Notes: generated by a model not told the origin, from the sequence alone. A stretch of DNA of 64,000 nt from an uncultured Duncaniella sp. (GCA_910586305.1 CAJUGS010000009.1:24455-88454), one strand, 5' to 3'; shown: positions 33,923 to 43,780, numbered from the stretch's first letter. A program made the numbers and translations.

Positions 33923-35718
33923 TACTTGTGTTTGGCGGTACTACGGAGGGTCGTATAGCCACGAGAGTACTCGATGGCGCAGGCAAGCCATATCTCTATT
34001 CAACGCTTGGAGACAGTCAGAAAATCGAGTCGCCGTATGCTGTACGCAAAAGCGGCAAGCTTGATCATGATGCTCTGTCAGCCTTGATAGAACAGGAAAC
34101 GGTCCGTCTTATAATCGACGCCGCCCATCCGTTTGCCGTCAATCTCCACAAGGTTGTCGATGAGGCTGCCAAAGCCGTGGGAATTCCGGTGATAAGGCTT
34201 GAGCGACGTTTCCCGGAACGAGATTCGAGGATAGTGTGGTGTGATGACTACGATGATGCTGTCAGGTGTATTAGCGCTTCGGGTGTTCGTAGCCTTCTCG
34301 CCCTTACGGGAGTCCGCACTATTCCGAAATTCAAAAGCCTCGCTGCATCGTGCAGTTGCGTGTTCCGGATTCTTGACCGTGACGAGTCGAGGCTTGAGGC
34401 TGAGAGTTATGGCATAGACCCGAATCAGCTGGTCTATTACCGGCCGGCTGATGATGAAGGGGAGTTGCTCGACTCTGTGAGACCGGATGCGATAATCACC
34501 AAGGAGAGTGGCGAATCTGGTGGATTTGCGGCCAAGGTCGAGGCTGCTATGTCGAGAGGTATAAAGGTATTTGCAGTCAAGAGACCTCAGCTTCCCGCAG
34601 GATTTATTATTGCGGAGGGTGAGGTGACACTTCGCAGAGCCGTGGAGAGACTTATGCCCGGCTTTTTCCCGTTGAGGAGTGGTTTGACCACCGGAACTTG
34701 TGCTACGGCTGCTGTTGTTGCGTCGTTGTCGATGGTTCTTTCTAATGAATTCAGCGGAAGAGTGGGGGTTGTACTGCCCGGTGGAGAGACAGTGGAGCTT
34801 GATGCTGAACTCGAAGAAATCGGACCGGGTTTTGCAGTAGCCTCGGTTGTCAAGGATGCCGGAGATGATCCGGATGTGACAAACGGCGCAGTAATAAAGG
34901 CTCGTGTCGAACTTTCCTCAAGAGAGGAGGGTGATATACGCTTTTATGGGGGAGAAGGAATAGGAACTGTGACTTTGCCTGGACTCGGGCTTGAGGTTGG
35001 TGGTCCGGCCATAAATCCGGTCCCCAGACTTATGATGGAACAGGCTGTGCGTAGACTTCTTCCGGAAGGAGCCGTAGATATAACTGTTTCGATACCCGGT
35101 GGTGAGAGTCTGGCATTACGGACATTTAATTCCCGTGTGGGGGTAGAAGGCGGTCTGTCGATAATAGGCACCTCTGGTGTTGTTCGGCCGTTCTCCAACG
35201 AGGCCTTTGCCGAGGCTTTGATGCGTGAGATTGAGGTCGCGGCAGCCACCGGATGTGAACGTTTGGTTATGAATTCCGGAGCCAAAAGCGAGAAGAGTGT
35301 TCGCAGTCTGTATCCAGAATTGCCACAGCAGGCTTTTGTGCACTATGGCAATGCTATAGGTGAGGCTCTACAAGGAGCCTGTAGGTCAGGAATCAAAAGA
35401 GTCTCTATTGGATTGATGATAGGCAAGGCCGTAAAACTCGCAGAAGGCCATCTCGACACGCATTCCCACAAAGTGAGTCTCAATCGGGAGTTCCTTGCAT
35501 CACTTGCATCCTCAGTCGGATGCAGCGAGTCGGCAGTCGGAAAAATAATGGGTATGGATATGGCGCGAGATTTATGGAATACCATAGTTCCGGTAGACGC
35601 CGACCTGTTTTTTCCCAAATTGCTACGTCGGTGTCTGAAGGTATGCTCAGGTATTTATGGGGGTGACATTGAGATGATGATTATTGATGACAATGGTGTT
35701 GTAAAATACAGAATATGA
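33919..35718 (+). CDS. cbiJ-cbiD: Fusion: precorrin-6A reductase (CbiJ/CobK) and cobalt-precorrin-5B C1-methyltransferase (CbiD)
   Basis: 599 residues. The N-terminal 245 are CbiJ (MILVFGGTTEGR, LIIDAAHPFAV, ALTGVRTIPKF, ITKESGESGGF). From about 250 the CbiD hallmark LRSGLTTGTCATAA begins, followed by LPGGETVEL, VKDAGDDPDVTNGA and GIGTVTLPGL. CbiD methylates C1 and CbiJ performs the following reduction, so the order is consecutive. Four-base overlaps on both sides. Confidence 0.93.
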   Translation: MILVFGGTTEGRIATRVLDGAGKPYLYSTLGDSQKIESPYAVRKSGKLDHDALSALIEQETVRLIIDAAHPFAVNLHKVVDEAAKAVGIPVIRLERRFPERDSRIVWCDDYDDAVRCISASGVRSLLALTGVRTIPKFKSLAASCSCVFRILDRDESRLEAESYGIDPNQLVYYRPADDEGELLDSVRPDAIITKESGESGGFAAKVEAAMSRGIKVFAVKRPQLPAGFIIAEGEVTLRRAVERLMPGFFPLRSGLTTGTCATAAVVASLSMVLSNEFSGRVGVVLPGGETVELDAELEEIGPGFAVASVVKDAGDDPDVTNGAVIKARVELSSREEGDIRFYGGEGIGTVTLPGLGLEVGGPAINPVPRLMMEQAVRRLLPEGAVDITVSIPGGESLALRTFNSRVGVEGGLSIIGTSGVVRPFSNEAFAEALMREIEVAAATGCERLVMNSGAKSEKSVRSLYPELPQQAFVHYGNAIGEALQGACRSGIKRVSIGLMIGKAVKLAEGHLDTHSHKVSLNREFLASLASSVGCSESAVGKIMGMDMARDLWNTIVPVDADLFFPKLLRRCLKVCSGIYGGDIEMMIIDDNGVVKYRI

Positions 35719-37016
35719 GTATGGCAAAAATGTCGGAATTCATAATTGCCGCTACCTCGTCGGGCTGTGGGAAGACAACCTTCTCTCTCGGGCTGATGCG
35801 TGCTCTCAGAGAGCGTGGTGAAGAGGTGCGTCCTTTTAAATGTGGTCCTGACTACATTGACACACAGTTTCACTGCATTGCATCCGGTCGAGAGTCAGTC
35901 AACCTCGACAGCTATATGGCTTCCGGGCAATATGTCAAGAACCTGTATATGCGTCGTAGTTGTGGAGGCACGGTGAGTGTGGTGGAAGGTGTCATGGGAA
36001 TGTTTGACGGTTACGAGCGTATGAGCGGTAGCAGTGCCGACATGGCCATATTGCTCGGCCTTCCTGTGATTCTTCTTGTCAATGCTGCCTCGACAGCCTA
36101 CTCTGTAGCTGCTATGATTCATGGATTCAAGACATTCCGTCCGGAAGTGAATGTCGTAGGAGTGGTGTTCAACCGCGTATCGTCAGAGAGGCATTTCAGT
36201 TTCATGAAGGATGCCTGTGCCGATGCCGGAGTGGAATGTCTGGGTTACATACCGCGTTCGGTTGGATTGCAGACCCCGTCGCGACATCTTGGACTAACCA
36301 TTTCGGGGCGCGAGGAGATGGAGCGATTTGTTGTGGCAGCCGCCGAGGCTGTGTCTTCTCATGTTGACATTGACCGTTTGCTTGAAATCACATCACGCAC
36401 ATCCGTGAAGGAATATGATTTTGAGAAACAGACAGATGCAGATAAGCGCGTATTGCGTGTGGCAGTGGCCCGTGACGATGCTTTCAATTTTATCTATCCC
36501 GAGAATATAGTGGCTCTCGGTGTTCACAATGTAGAATATTTCTCACCGTTGCATGATACTGCTCTCCCGGCTGATGTAGACATAGTATACCTTCCGGGAG
36601 GCTACCCCGAGCTTTATGCAGCCGGACTGGAGGCAAATAAGGCGATGAGGAGTGCGGTAAAGGAATATGTAGAGCGCGGTGGAAAACTCATAGCCGAGTG
36701 TGGCGGCATGATATATCTCACCCGCGATATCGACGGAGTTGAGATGTGTGGTGTCATTCCGACTTCGACCACAATGAAGGATGCAAGACTCACTCTCGGC
36801 TATAGGACAGTGGAGCTTCCGGGTCTCACAATTCGCGGACATGAATTCCATTATTCACGCCTCACGGAGCCTGGTGTCTATGAATCCGCCGCACGTCTCA
36901 CCGATGTCAAAGGTCGTGAAGTGGCCACTCCGTTATATCACTATAAGAATACCTATGCCGGTTATACCCATCTGTATTGGGGTGATTCGGACATATTGAA
37001 ACTCTGGAAATTATGA
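35715..37016 (+). CDS. cbiA: Cobyrinate a,c-diamide synthase (CbiA/CobB)
   Basis: 433 residues. ATP-binding P-loop in TSSGCGKTTFSLGLMRAL, the KCGPDYIDTQFH motif, VVEGVMGMFDGY, and a C-terminal class I glutamine amidotransferase domain (YLPGGYPELYAAGL, catalytic Cys in AECGGMIYL, HEFHYSRL). It amidates the a and c side chains using glutamine and ATP. An internal ATG three codons in (MAKMSE) is also possible as start. Confidence 0.93.
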   Translation: MSMAKMSEFIIAATSSGCGKTTFSLGLMRALRERGEEVRPFKCGPDYIDTQFHCIASGRESVNLDSYMASGQYVKNLYMRRSCGGTVSVVEGVMGMFDGYERMSGSSADMAILLGLPVILLVNAASTAYSVAAMIHGFKTFRPEVNVVGVVFNRVSSERHFSFMKDACADAGVECLGYIPRSVGLQTPSRHLGLTISGREEMERFVVAAAEAVSSHVDIDRLLEITSRTSVKEYDFEKQTDADKRVLRVAVARDDAFNFIYPENIVALGVHNVEYFSPLHDTALPADVDIVYLPGGYPELYAAGLEANKAMRSAVKEYVERGGKLIAECGGMIYLTRDIDGVEMCGVIPTSTTMKDARLTLGYRTVELPGLTIRGHEFHYSRLTEPGVYESAARLTDVKGREVATPLYHYKNTYAGYTHLYWGDSDILKLWKL

Positions 37017-37588
37017 GAAGAATATATACTCGTACAGGCGACCGGGGCACTACGGCTATCCACGGAGGCGCACGAGTGGCAAAGACGGATATACGCATTG
37101 AAGCCAACGGTTCTCTTGACGAACTGAATGTGTCTGTCGGAATGGTACGCTCCTTCATGGAGGCCGACGATCCGCGTCAGAGTTCTCTCAGAGAGATTCA
37201 GATGAATCTTATGACTTTGATGAGCCTTGTCGCCACCGAAAGCCACCGTAGGGACGAGAATCCAAATAGTCTGCCATCGTCGCTGGTTGCCGATGTCGAG
37301 AGTCTTATCGACGATGTGACTCGCGAATGTGGAGAGTCGGGCTATTTCATTCTGCCTGGGGGGACCAGGCTGGCGGCCATGCTGCATGGAGCGCGCGTAG
37401 CTGCCCGCAGGGCTGAGAGAAGGCTTTGGTCGCTCGATGCCGTAGATCCGGTACCCTCGGAAATACTTCAATATATAAACCGCCTGTCCGATCTGTTTTT
37501 CGTCATGGCGCGCTCCGAGATGGAGTCGGGAGCAGCCGATGAAGAACGGTGGAAGGCCTTTTCATATAAACGTACACAAAAAAAATGA
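37013..37588 (+). CDS. pduO: PduO-type ATP:cob(I)alamin adenosyltransferase
   Basis: 191 residues. Signature residues are visible: YTRTGDRGTT near the start, RIEANGSLDELN, GGTRLAAMLHGARVAARRAERRL and INRLSDLFFVMAR. It transfers the adenosyl group to Co(I) to make the coenzyme form or adenosyl-cobyrinate. It sits between cbiA and cbiP, matching adenosylation before full amidation. Four-base overlaps with both neighbours. Confidence 0.93.
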   Translation: MRRIYTRTGDRGTTAIHGGARVAKTDIRIEANGSLDELNVSVGMVRSFMEADDPRQSSLREIQMNLMTLMSLVATESHRRDENPNSLPSSLVADVESLIDDVTRECGESGYFILPGGTRLAAMLHGARVAARRAERRLWSLDAVDPVPSEILQYINRLSDLFFVMARSEMESGAADEERWKAFSYKRTQKK

Positions 37589-39069
37589 CACGACGACTTT
37601 CCCCCATAATGTTTGCCGGTACCGGCAGTGATGTGGGCAAGAGCCTTATAGCTGCAGGGATGTGCCGTATTCTGCTTCAGGACGGCTATAAGCCTGCTCC
37701 CTTCAAAGCACAGAACATGGCTCTGAACTCATTCGCCACTCCTGACGGATTCGAGATAGGACGTGCACAGGCAGTACAGGCCGAGGCGGCAGGAATTCCG
37801 TGTTCGACCGACATGAATCCCCTTCTGCTCAAACCTTCGAGTGATCACACCTCGCAAGTTGTGCTCAACGGACGCCCGATAGGAAACCGCGATGCCTATG
37901 ACTATTTTCGTCGCGAAGGCCGTGAAGAACTGCGCAGGGAAGTGTGTGCGGCCTTCGACCGTCTGTCACAGCTCTACAATCCCATTGTGATGGAGGGCGC
38001 GGGGAGTATTTCTGAGATAAATCTGCGCGATAGCGACCTGGTGAATATGCCCATGGCCAGACACGCCGGAGCAAAGGTGATACTTGTTGCCGACATTGAC
38101 CGAGGGGGTGTATTCGCGAGTGTGTACGGGTCTGTCATGCTACAGATGCCTGAAGACAGAAAGTTGATAAAAGGTATCATAATAAACAAGTTCAGAGGAG
38201 ATATGCGTCTCTTCGACGAGGGGCGGAAGCTCATGGAGGAAATCTGTGGTGTCCCGGTGCTCGGAGTTGTCCCTTTCACACGCGACATACATATCGAAGA
38301 GGAAGACTCGGTGTCGCTTGACAACAAGAGGAGACGTGCTGAGAAAGGAAAGGTAAACATAGCCGTAGTGCTGCTTCGCCATATATCCAATTTCACGGAT
38401 TTCAATATGCTGGAGAAAGATTCTCGCGTCAATCTCTATTATGCCGGACATATACGCGATCTGCGTGAGGCGGATATCATACTTCTGCCCGGAAGCAAAT
38501 CGACGCTTTCAGACCTCTACGAATTGCGTCGCAATGGTATGGCCGGGGAGATTCTTGCGGCGGCCAAAGAAGGAAAGACCGTGTTTGGAATCTGTGGCGG
38601 ATACCAGATGATGGGACTTGAGGTGAGCGATCCCGACGGAGTGGAGGGAGACATCAGGTCTCTGCCCGGACTTGGTCTTCTTCCGGTGCGTACCGTGCTT
38701 ACAGGCAGCAAGACCACCAGACAGGTGGAATTCCGGTTTGCCGATACGGCAGAGCGTTGTCGTGGTTATGAAATTCATATGGGTGAGACTCATCTTGAGA
38801 ATGGGGCCGAGCCACTTTGTATGCTTGCCGACGGAACTCCCGACGGGTGTCGTGCCTCAGAGCGTGTGATGGGAAGCTATATCCACGGTATTCTCGACAA
38901 TCCCTCTGTGGTCAACGCCCTTATCTCATCCTCCGGAAGCAGAGAAACACCGTTTGAGACACTGGATTATGAAGCTTATAAGGAATCTCAATATGACGCA
39001 CTGGCCGCCATGCTGCGCAAGTATGTTGATATTGACAGAATATATAAAATTCTAAGCGAAGATGATTGA
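37585..39069 (+). CDS. cbiP: Cobyric acid synthase (CbiP/CobQ)
   Basis: 494 residues. P-loop-like GTGSDVGKS, FKAQNMALNS, VMEGAGSISEINL, ADIDRGGVFA and a C-terminal amidotransferase domain (LPGSKSTLSDLYEL, catalytic Cys in FGICGGYQMMG, YEIHMGET, GSYIHGILDN). It amidates side chains b, d, e and g. The next gene begins inside its last codons (eight-base overlap). Confidence 0.94.
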   Translation: MTRRLSPIMFAGTGSDVGKSLIAAGMCRILLQDGYKPAPFKAQNMALNSFATPDGFEIGRAQAVQAEAAGIPCSTDMNPLLLKPSSDHTSQVVLNGRPIGNRDAYDYFRREGREELRREVCAAFDRLSQLYNPIVMEGAGSISEINLRDSDLVNMPMARHAGAKVILVADIDRGGVFASVYGSVMLQMPEDRKLIKGIIINKFRGDMRLFDEGRKLMEEICGVPVLGVVPFTRDIHIEEEDSVSLDNKRRRAEKGKVNIAVVLLRHISNFTDFNMLEKDSRVNLYYAGHIRDLREADIILLPGSKSTLSDLYELRRNGMAGEILAAAKEGKTVFGICGGYQMMGLEVSDPDGVEGDIRSLPGLGLLPVRTVLTGSKTTRQVEFRFADTAERCRGYEIHMGETHLENGAEPLCMLADGTPDGCRASERVMGSYIHGILDNPSVVNALISSSGSRETPFETLDYEAYKESQYDALAAMLRKYVDIDRIYKILSEDD

Positions 39070-40066
39070 AGGACATGGCGACGACCTCTATCTTTACAAA
39101 GGTAAAGTGAGGTGTAATTTCAGTTCCAATATACTTGGTAATGTAGACCATTCCGGACTGATGGAATGGCTTGCCGGACAGCCGGGACTTCTTTCATCCT
39201 ATCCTGAACCGTCTCCGGAGTCTGTGGAAAGGAGGTTGGAGGAGATACATGGTCTTCCTTGTGGGACAGTGTTGGTGACACCGGGTGTGACATCTGCAAT
39301 CTATATGATAGCCGGTTTTTTCAGAGGCCTTCGCTCGTATATTGAAAAACCTACGTTCAGAGAATATGAGGATGCCTGCCGAATGTTTGGACACATATTC
39401 ACACAACCGTGCGATGCCGATCTTACCTGGGTGTGTACACCGTGCAATCCTTCGGGGGTCGCTGTCGGTGGCGGTGAGGAAAAAGAGATGTTCAAGAAGA
39501 AGATAAGAGATTCCAAGAGTGTGTATGTCGTTGATGCGGCCTACTCCGATTATTCGGTGAAGTCCATCATGACGCCTGCCGAAGCATTGGAACTCGAGAA
39601 TGTCCTTCTGCTCAAGTCTTTCACAAAGCGTTTTTCGGTTCCGGGTCTCAGATTGGGATATGTCGTGGGAGCAGAGTCTGTGATAAGCGATCTTAAGGCT
39701 ACCCGCTATCCCTGGAGTGTGGGAGGAATGGAAATCGCTGCCGCCCATTATCTCATGGACCGGCGTGAGAGATATGAGATAGATGCCCACGGACTTAATG
39801 CCGAGGCCCGACGTGTAGCCGGTGAGCTTGAGAAGATGGGACTGCGGACGAGCCGGACCGACTGTAATTTTTTCCTGGCCACACTCCCATGCGGTACTGC
39901 CGCCTCTCTTAAGGCATGGCTTGTGGAGAAGTATGGCCTTCTCATACGCGATGCATGGAATATGACAGGCAATTCTGTCGATCTGCGCATTGCCGTACAG
40001 ACTCCCGATGAAAATACTCTGCTAATATCTGCTATAAAAGAATGGTTGTCATTGTTCCGCTTCTGA
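39062..40066 (+). CDS. cobD: CobD-like L-threonine-O-3-phosphate decarboxylase / PLP aminotransferase
   Basis: 334 residues of PLP fold-type I, histidinol-phosphate aminotransferase type. Visible are FSSNILG, VTPGVTSAIYMIAG, CTPCNPSG, VVDAAYSDY and the PLP Lys in LLKSFTKRFSVPGLRLGY, plus the C-terminal Arg region LRIAVQT. Between cbiP and cbiB, this is the expected place for the enzyme that makes aminopropanol phosphate for the nucleotide loop. No threonine kinase (PduX) is seen nearby. It overlaps cbiB by 25 bases. Confidence 0.85.
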   Translation: MIEGHGDDLYLYKGKVRCNFSSNILGNVDHSGLMEWLAGQPGLLSSYPEPSPESVERRLEEIHGLPCGTVLVTPGVTSAIYMIAGFFRGLRSYIEKPTFREYEDACRMFGHIFTQPCDADLTWVCTPCNPSGVAVGGGEEKEMFKKKIRDSKSVYVVDAAYSDYSVKSIMTPAEALELENVLLLKSFTKRFSVPGLRLGYVVGAESVISDLKATRYPWSVGGMEIAAAHYLMDRRERYEIDAHGLNAEARRVAGELEKMGLRTSRTDCNFFLATLPCGTAASLKAWLVEKYGLLIRDAWNMTGNSVDLRIAVQTPDENTLLISAIKEWLSLFRF

Positions 40067-40989
40067 CAGGCTGGTGCATGGATCTTGTTTTCGGAGATCC
40101 CGCCCGTCTGCCACATCCTGTCGTTGGATTCGGCCGGTGCATATCTTTTTTTGAACATAGGTTGAACCGCGGTCCACATCGTGTGGCCAAGGGCGCCTTC
40201 ACAGCGGTCACGCTGGTACTCGCTGTGTTTTTTCTCACATGGTTGCTGCTTCGCCTCCTGGCTCCGTGGACGTGGGCTCTTATGGTTGTCGAATCGCTCG
40301 CGGTGTTCTACTGTCTTGCCGGGACCACTTTGGCGCGGGAGGTGAGGATGGTATTTGAGGCCGCCGACCGTTCTCTTGATGAGGGGCGCCGTCAGGTGGC
40401 GAGAATCGTGGGACGCGACACTGCGTCGTTGTCCGACCGCGAAGTGCGCGTAGCGGCCCTTGAGACTCTTGCCGAAAACCTAAGTGACGGTGTAATAGCT
40501 CCTCTCTTCTGGTTTGCCCTTCTCGGAGTGCCCGGTATGATGGCCTACAAGATGGTAAACACAATAGACTCCATGGTGGGATACAGGAATGACCGATATC
40601 GCGATTTTGGTAGATGGGGAGCGAAGATTGATGATGTTGCCAACTATATTCCAGCACGTCTCACAGCTTTTCTCATGATTATGGTGGCCGGAAAACCCGG
40701 TTTGTGGAAGTGGGTCAGACGATTTGGCCGATGCCATGCCAGTCCGAACTCAGGCTATCCTGAAGCTGCTCTTGCCGGAATTCTCGACTGTCGTTTCGGA
40801 GGTACACACGATTATTTCGGTGAGGCTGTTTTCAAACCCTACATCGGGATAAATCCTCGTGTGCCTGACAGTTCGGATATGGAGAAGTCCATAAGTGTCA
40901 ACCGCCGGGCTGAAGTTGTGATGGTTCTGCTTGCAGGCGTTGTCAGGACTCTTTTGTTTCTTGGGCTGTTCCTGATGCTGATGGTATAG
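40042..40989 (+). CDS. cbiB: Adenosylcobinamide-phosphate synthase (CbiB)
   Basis: 315 residues, integral membrane protein. GWCMDLVFGDPARLPHPVVGFG at the start, NLSDGVIAPLFWFALLGVPG, YKMVNTIDSMVGYRNDRY and FGRWGAKIDDVANYIPARLTA are diagnostic. It attaches aminopropanol (phosphate) to cobyric acid. This is the last plus-strand gene of the locus; its 3' end overlaps cobC on the other strand by 47 bases. Confidence 0.94.
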   Translation: MVVIVPLLTGWCMDLVFGDPARLPHPVVGFGRCISFFEHRLNRGPHRVAKGAFTAVTLVLAVFFLTWLLLRLLAPWTWALMVVESLAVFYCLAGTTLAREVRMVFEAADRSLDEGRRQVARIVGRDTASLSDREVRVAALETLAENLSDGVIAPLFWFALLGVPGMMAYKMVNTIDSMVGYRNDRYRDFGRWGAKIDDVANYIPARLTAFLMIMVAGKPGLWKWVRRFGRCHASPNSGYPEAALAGILDCRFGGTHDYFGEAVFKPYIGINPRVPDSSDMEKSISVNRRAEVVMVLLAGVVRTLLFLGLFLMLMV

Positions 40990-41512
40990 TGACCCGGACT
41001 ATTCCGCCATAAGGTGGTTGGTGGTCGAAGGCTTCCTCAACCCTCACAAGCCCGAGAGCTGTAAGTATATGGAGCATAGAGCCTCCGTGAGTGAAGATGG
41101 CCACCCGTCTGTAAGGCTTTTGGGAAAGTTGCGCCATGAACGATGCAATCCTTTCGCCATGTTGTATATATGACTCTCCTCCAGTGACGCATACATGGAC
41201 ATAGTCATCAAACCATTCCTGTAGCCGAGGGTCGGTAATTTCATCCCATCTCTGCATTTCCCAGTCACCGAAGTTCATCTCCATCAGGCGTGTGTCCTGT
41301 TCTGCATTTGGAAATCCGCAATAATCGGCAAGTAGTCGGCATCTGGAGAGGGGAGAGGTGAATACTATGTCGAAAACAGTTCCGTTGAGATCTCTCTTCA
41401 CCTTTTCTGCCTCTGTCTCAAATGTGTCGTTGAGTGCGACATCTGTCTGTCCGTAGCAGATACTTGGCGCGACGGCCACGGAAGTGTGCCTTATCAATGT
41501 CAGTTCCATCAT
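40943..41512 (-). CDS. cobC: Histidine phosphatase CobC-like (alpha-ribazole phosphatase)
   Basis: About 189 residues from ATG 41512, overlapping the cobS stop by four bases (the next ATG, 41509, is equally possible). The longer open frame upstream runs through cobS out of frame and is not real. Phosphoglycerate-mutase-type motifs: LTLIRHT, TSPLSRCRLLA, MEMNFGDWE and IFTHGGSMLHIL. It removes the 5'-phosphate of alpha-ribazole-P or cobalamin-P. Last gene of the minus-strand loop-assembly operon. Confidence 0.9.
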   Translation of the reverse strand: MMELTLIRHTSVAVAPSICYGQTDVALNDTFETEAEKVKRDLNGTVFDIVFTSPLSRCRLLADYCGFPNAEQDTRLMEMNFGDWEMQRWDEITDPRLQEWFDDYVHVCVTGGESYIQHGERIASFMAQLSQKPYRRVAIFTHGGSMLHILTALGLVRVEEAFDHQPPYGGIVRVTIPSASGTAQETKES

Positions 41513-42252
41513 GCGAGTCGGTATATTGCTGTCACGGCCAGGAGAAACGACAGTTCGGACAATAGGAACACCGCTCCGCAGCAGTCTCCTGTATATCCGT
41601 CTATCTTGTTGCGCATGAACATAATGAGAAGAGAGGCTGTAATCACGGGAAAGAGAGTCGCCCATAGGCAAGAGACCGGAAGAAGGAGAAGTGGCAATGC
41701 GCCGAACAGGAAGCTGACAGTCCATTGTCCGGGTTTCATCCGGTCGTAGACGGTCCTGTTTTTCGCCTCCTCGCGTGTGCGTGAATACGGGAGGAGGTTT
41801 ATGATCTGTGAGGCGCAGAATTTGCTCCATGGATCGGCGGCAAGTATTGCTATGCAGGCCGCTTTCATTGGCAAGGAGGAGACGGCTGTCACAAGAAGCA
41901 TGAAGTATATTGTCAGTCCGATGACTCCGTATGTCCCTATGTGGGAGTCCTTCATTATGGCAAGTATCCGTTCCTTTGTGGTACCTCCTCCCATGCCGTC
42001 CATGAAGTCGGCAAGACCGTCTTCGTGGAGAGCGCCTGTGACGAGAAGCCTGACACTGATTGCGGCGATGACAGCAGTCAGTGGAGGGAACACGTGCCAC
42101 GCCAGCCACAGCGAACCTGCGGTGATGCTTCCTGTGAGCCACCCGGTAGCTGACCAGAGGTCCACAACACGGCTGTAATATCGCGCCGGGACTTCAGTGA
42201 TGCGCCAGAACGGAAGGCGTGTGAAAAAGATGAGGGAGGCAAGAAGTTTCAT
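41509..42252 (-). CDS. cobS: Adenosylcobinamide-GDP ribazoletransferase (cobalamin synthase, CobS)
   Basis: 247 residues from ATG 42252, which overlaps the cobT stop by one base (TGATG). About seven membrane helices. Signature: FFTRLPFWR near the start, ALHEDGLADFMDGMGGGTTKERILAIMKDSHIG with the Asp-rich metal site, and GYTGDCCGA. It joins cobinamide-GDP with alpha-ribazole in the membrane. Not related to the CobS chelatase subunit of the aerobic pathway. Confidence 0.93.
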   Translation of the reverse strand: MKLLASLIFFTRLPFWRITEVPARYYSRVVDLWSATGWLTGSITAGSLWLAWHVFPPLTAVIAAISVRLLVTGALHEDGLADFMDGMGGGTTKERILAIMKDSHIGTYGVIGLTIYFMLLVTAVSSLPMKAACIAILAADPWSKFCASQIINLLPYSRTREEAKNRTVYDRMKPGQWTVSFLFGALPLLLLPVSCLWATLFPVITASLLIMFMRNKIDGYTGDCCGAVFLLSELSFLLAVTAIYRLA

Positions 42253-43289
42253 CAGAAATACTTTGTGACGGCCACTTTTGCAAACGAATCCATCTGATTT
42301 ATCATATTCACGGCCGATTGCAGTATTGGATAGGCACATACCGCTCCCGAACCCTCGCCGAGACGCAGGCCGAGGAGGAGCAGTGGTTTGGCTCCGATGG
42401 CGGCAAGCATCAGTTTGTGGCCCGACTCGTCTCCCTGGTGGCCGAACACGGCATAGTCGAGTACCTCCGGACAGAATCGGGCGGCGGCGGCCATACAGGC
42501 TGTCATTATGAATCCGTCTACAATCACAATCATCTTCAGCTCGGCTGCTCTGAGCATCGCTCCTACAGCCATAGCGAGTTCATAGCCACCAAACCAGGCC
42601 AGTTTCTCTTCCAGGCTGTCGCTTCCGGTATAGTTGTCGAGCGAACGTTGCAACACGTCGAGTTTGTGGCTCACCCCGGGGTTGTCGAGGCCGGCACCTG
42701 CTCCCACACAATCACGCAGGGATATACCTGTGAGCAGATGCATCCACATCGAAGATGGAGATGTATTACCGCTTCCCATTTCTCCGAAGCTCACCACGTT
42801 GCAACCATCGGCATGAACCATGTCGACCACGCCGGCTCCACGGATTATGCACTCTTCCCATTCCTCAAGACTCATGGCCGGCTCGTGGAGGAAGTTGCCT
42901 GTGCCACGTCCCATCTTGAGGTCAATGATTCCATGGCCCGAGGGGATGTCATAGTCTACTCCGGCATCGACAAGAACCAGTCGGAATCCGTGTTGGTCAC
43001 ACAGGAAGTTGATGCCGGCTCCTCCACGGGCAAAGTGGCCGAGCTGCTGCCATGTCACCTCGCGAGGAGACACGGTGACTCCCTCGCGCTCTATACCGTG
43101 GTCGGCTGCGAAGAGTATGTTGCAAGGTTTCCGTAGTTCCGGACTGAGAGTCTGCTGTATCATGCCTATCTGCAGTGCCAGCTCTTCGAGACGTCCAAGA
43201 GAACCCTTTGGTTTTGTAAGATTGTCGATTTTGTCAATGATGCTGCTGCGTATCGCCTCGTCCGGACGATGGATATCAAAGTTTTTCAT
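42252..43289 (-). CDS. cobT: Nicotinate-nucleotide:dimethylbenzimidazole phosphoribosyltransferase (CobT)
   Basis: 345 residues. [49 protein letters not shown] and the catalytic Glu region LRLGEGSGA are all present. It activates the lower-ligand base as alpha-ribazole phosphate. No bluB or bza genes for making dimethylbenzimidazole are in the window, so the base comes from elsewhere. Four-base overlap with cobU. Confidence 0.94.
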   Translation of the reverse strand: MKNFDIHRPDEAIRSSIIDKIDNLTKPKGSLGRLEELALQIGMIQQTLSPELRKPCNILFAADHGIEREGVTVSPREVTWQQLGHFARGGAGINFLCDQHGFRLVLVDAGVDYDIPSGHGIIDLKMGRGTGNFLHEPAMSLEEWEECIIRGAGVVDMVHADGCNVVSFGEMGSGNTSPSSMWMHLLTGISLRDCVGAGAGLDNPGVSHKLDVLQRSLDNYTGSDSLEEKLAWFGGYELAMAVGAMLRAAELKMIVIVDGFIMTACMAAAARFCPEVLDYAVFGHQGDESGHKLMLAAIGAKPLLLLGLRLGEGSGAVCAYPILQSAVNMINQMDSFAKVAVTKYF

Positions 43290-43780
43290 TTAAGTTTCAG
43301 TTCTAACCCCGACACCATTAGATATGCTTCATGGCATCGCGATGCAATGTATTGGTTTATTTTCCCCTGGAGGTCGGCGAAATGCCTCTGCATGGCATTT
43401 TCGCTCACTCCTCCGAGTCCTATTTCGTTTGTGACAAATATATAAGTGGCCTTATGTGAGGTGAAAGTGTCAAACTCTTGTTTCAGTTCCTCGAGAGCAT
43501 CCCGGATATTTTCGTTGTGGGCGAAGAACATATTGGTGGCCCAAAGGGTCACACAGTCCACAAGCACCACTCGCCCGGTCAGATCGAGCGATGACAGATG
43601 CAGCGTCTCTTCGATATTAGTCCATTCCGGACCGCGTCGGGCTTTATGTGATTCCACGCGGGCACGGAAATCATCGTCCCACACGGTGGCCGTGGCCACA
43701 TACACCGGACACGACGACAGGGATAGAGCCTTGCGCTCTGCCCACTCGCTTTTGCCCGACCTTTGGCCGCCGGTGACCAT
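43286..43780 (-). CDS. cobU: Adenosylcobinamide kinase / guanylyltransferase (CobU)
   Basis: 164 residues from the ATG at 43780, directly before the P-loop GGQRSGKS (4-11); the longer open frame upstream would run through the promoter. His45 (ESHKARRG) is the expected guanylylation site, and [12 protein letters not shown] and VTNEIGLG are typical. It phosphorylates and guanylylates adenosylcobinamide. First gene of the cobU-cobT-cobS-cobC operon. Confidence 0.92.
   Translation of the reverse strand: MVTGGQRSGKSEWAERKALSLSSCPVYVATATVWDDDFRARVESHKARRGPEWTNIEETLHLSSLDLTGRVVLVDCVTLWATNMFFAHNENIRDALEELKQEFDTFTSHKATYIFVTNEIGLGGVSENAMQRHFADLQGKINQYIASRCHEAYLMVSGLELKLK

Noticed and set aside
41513..42142. 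Upstream part of the long frame ending in cobC
   Set aside because: It runs through cobS in another frame and is Arg/His-rich; the phosphatase starts at 41512.
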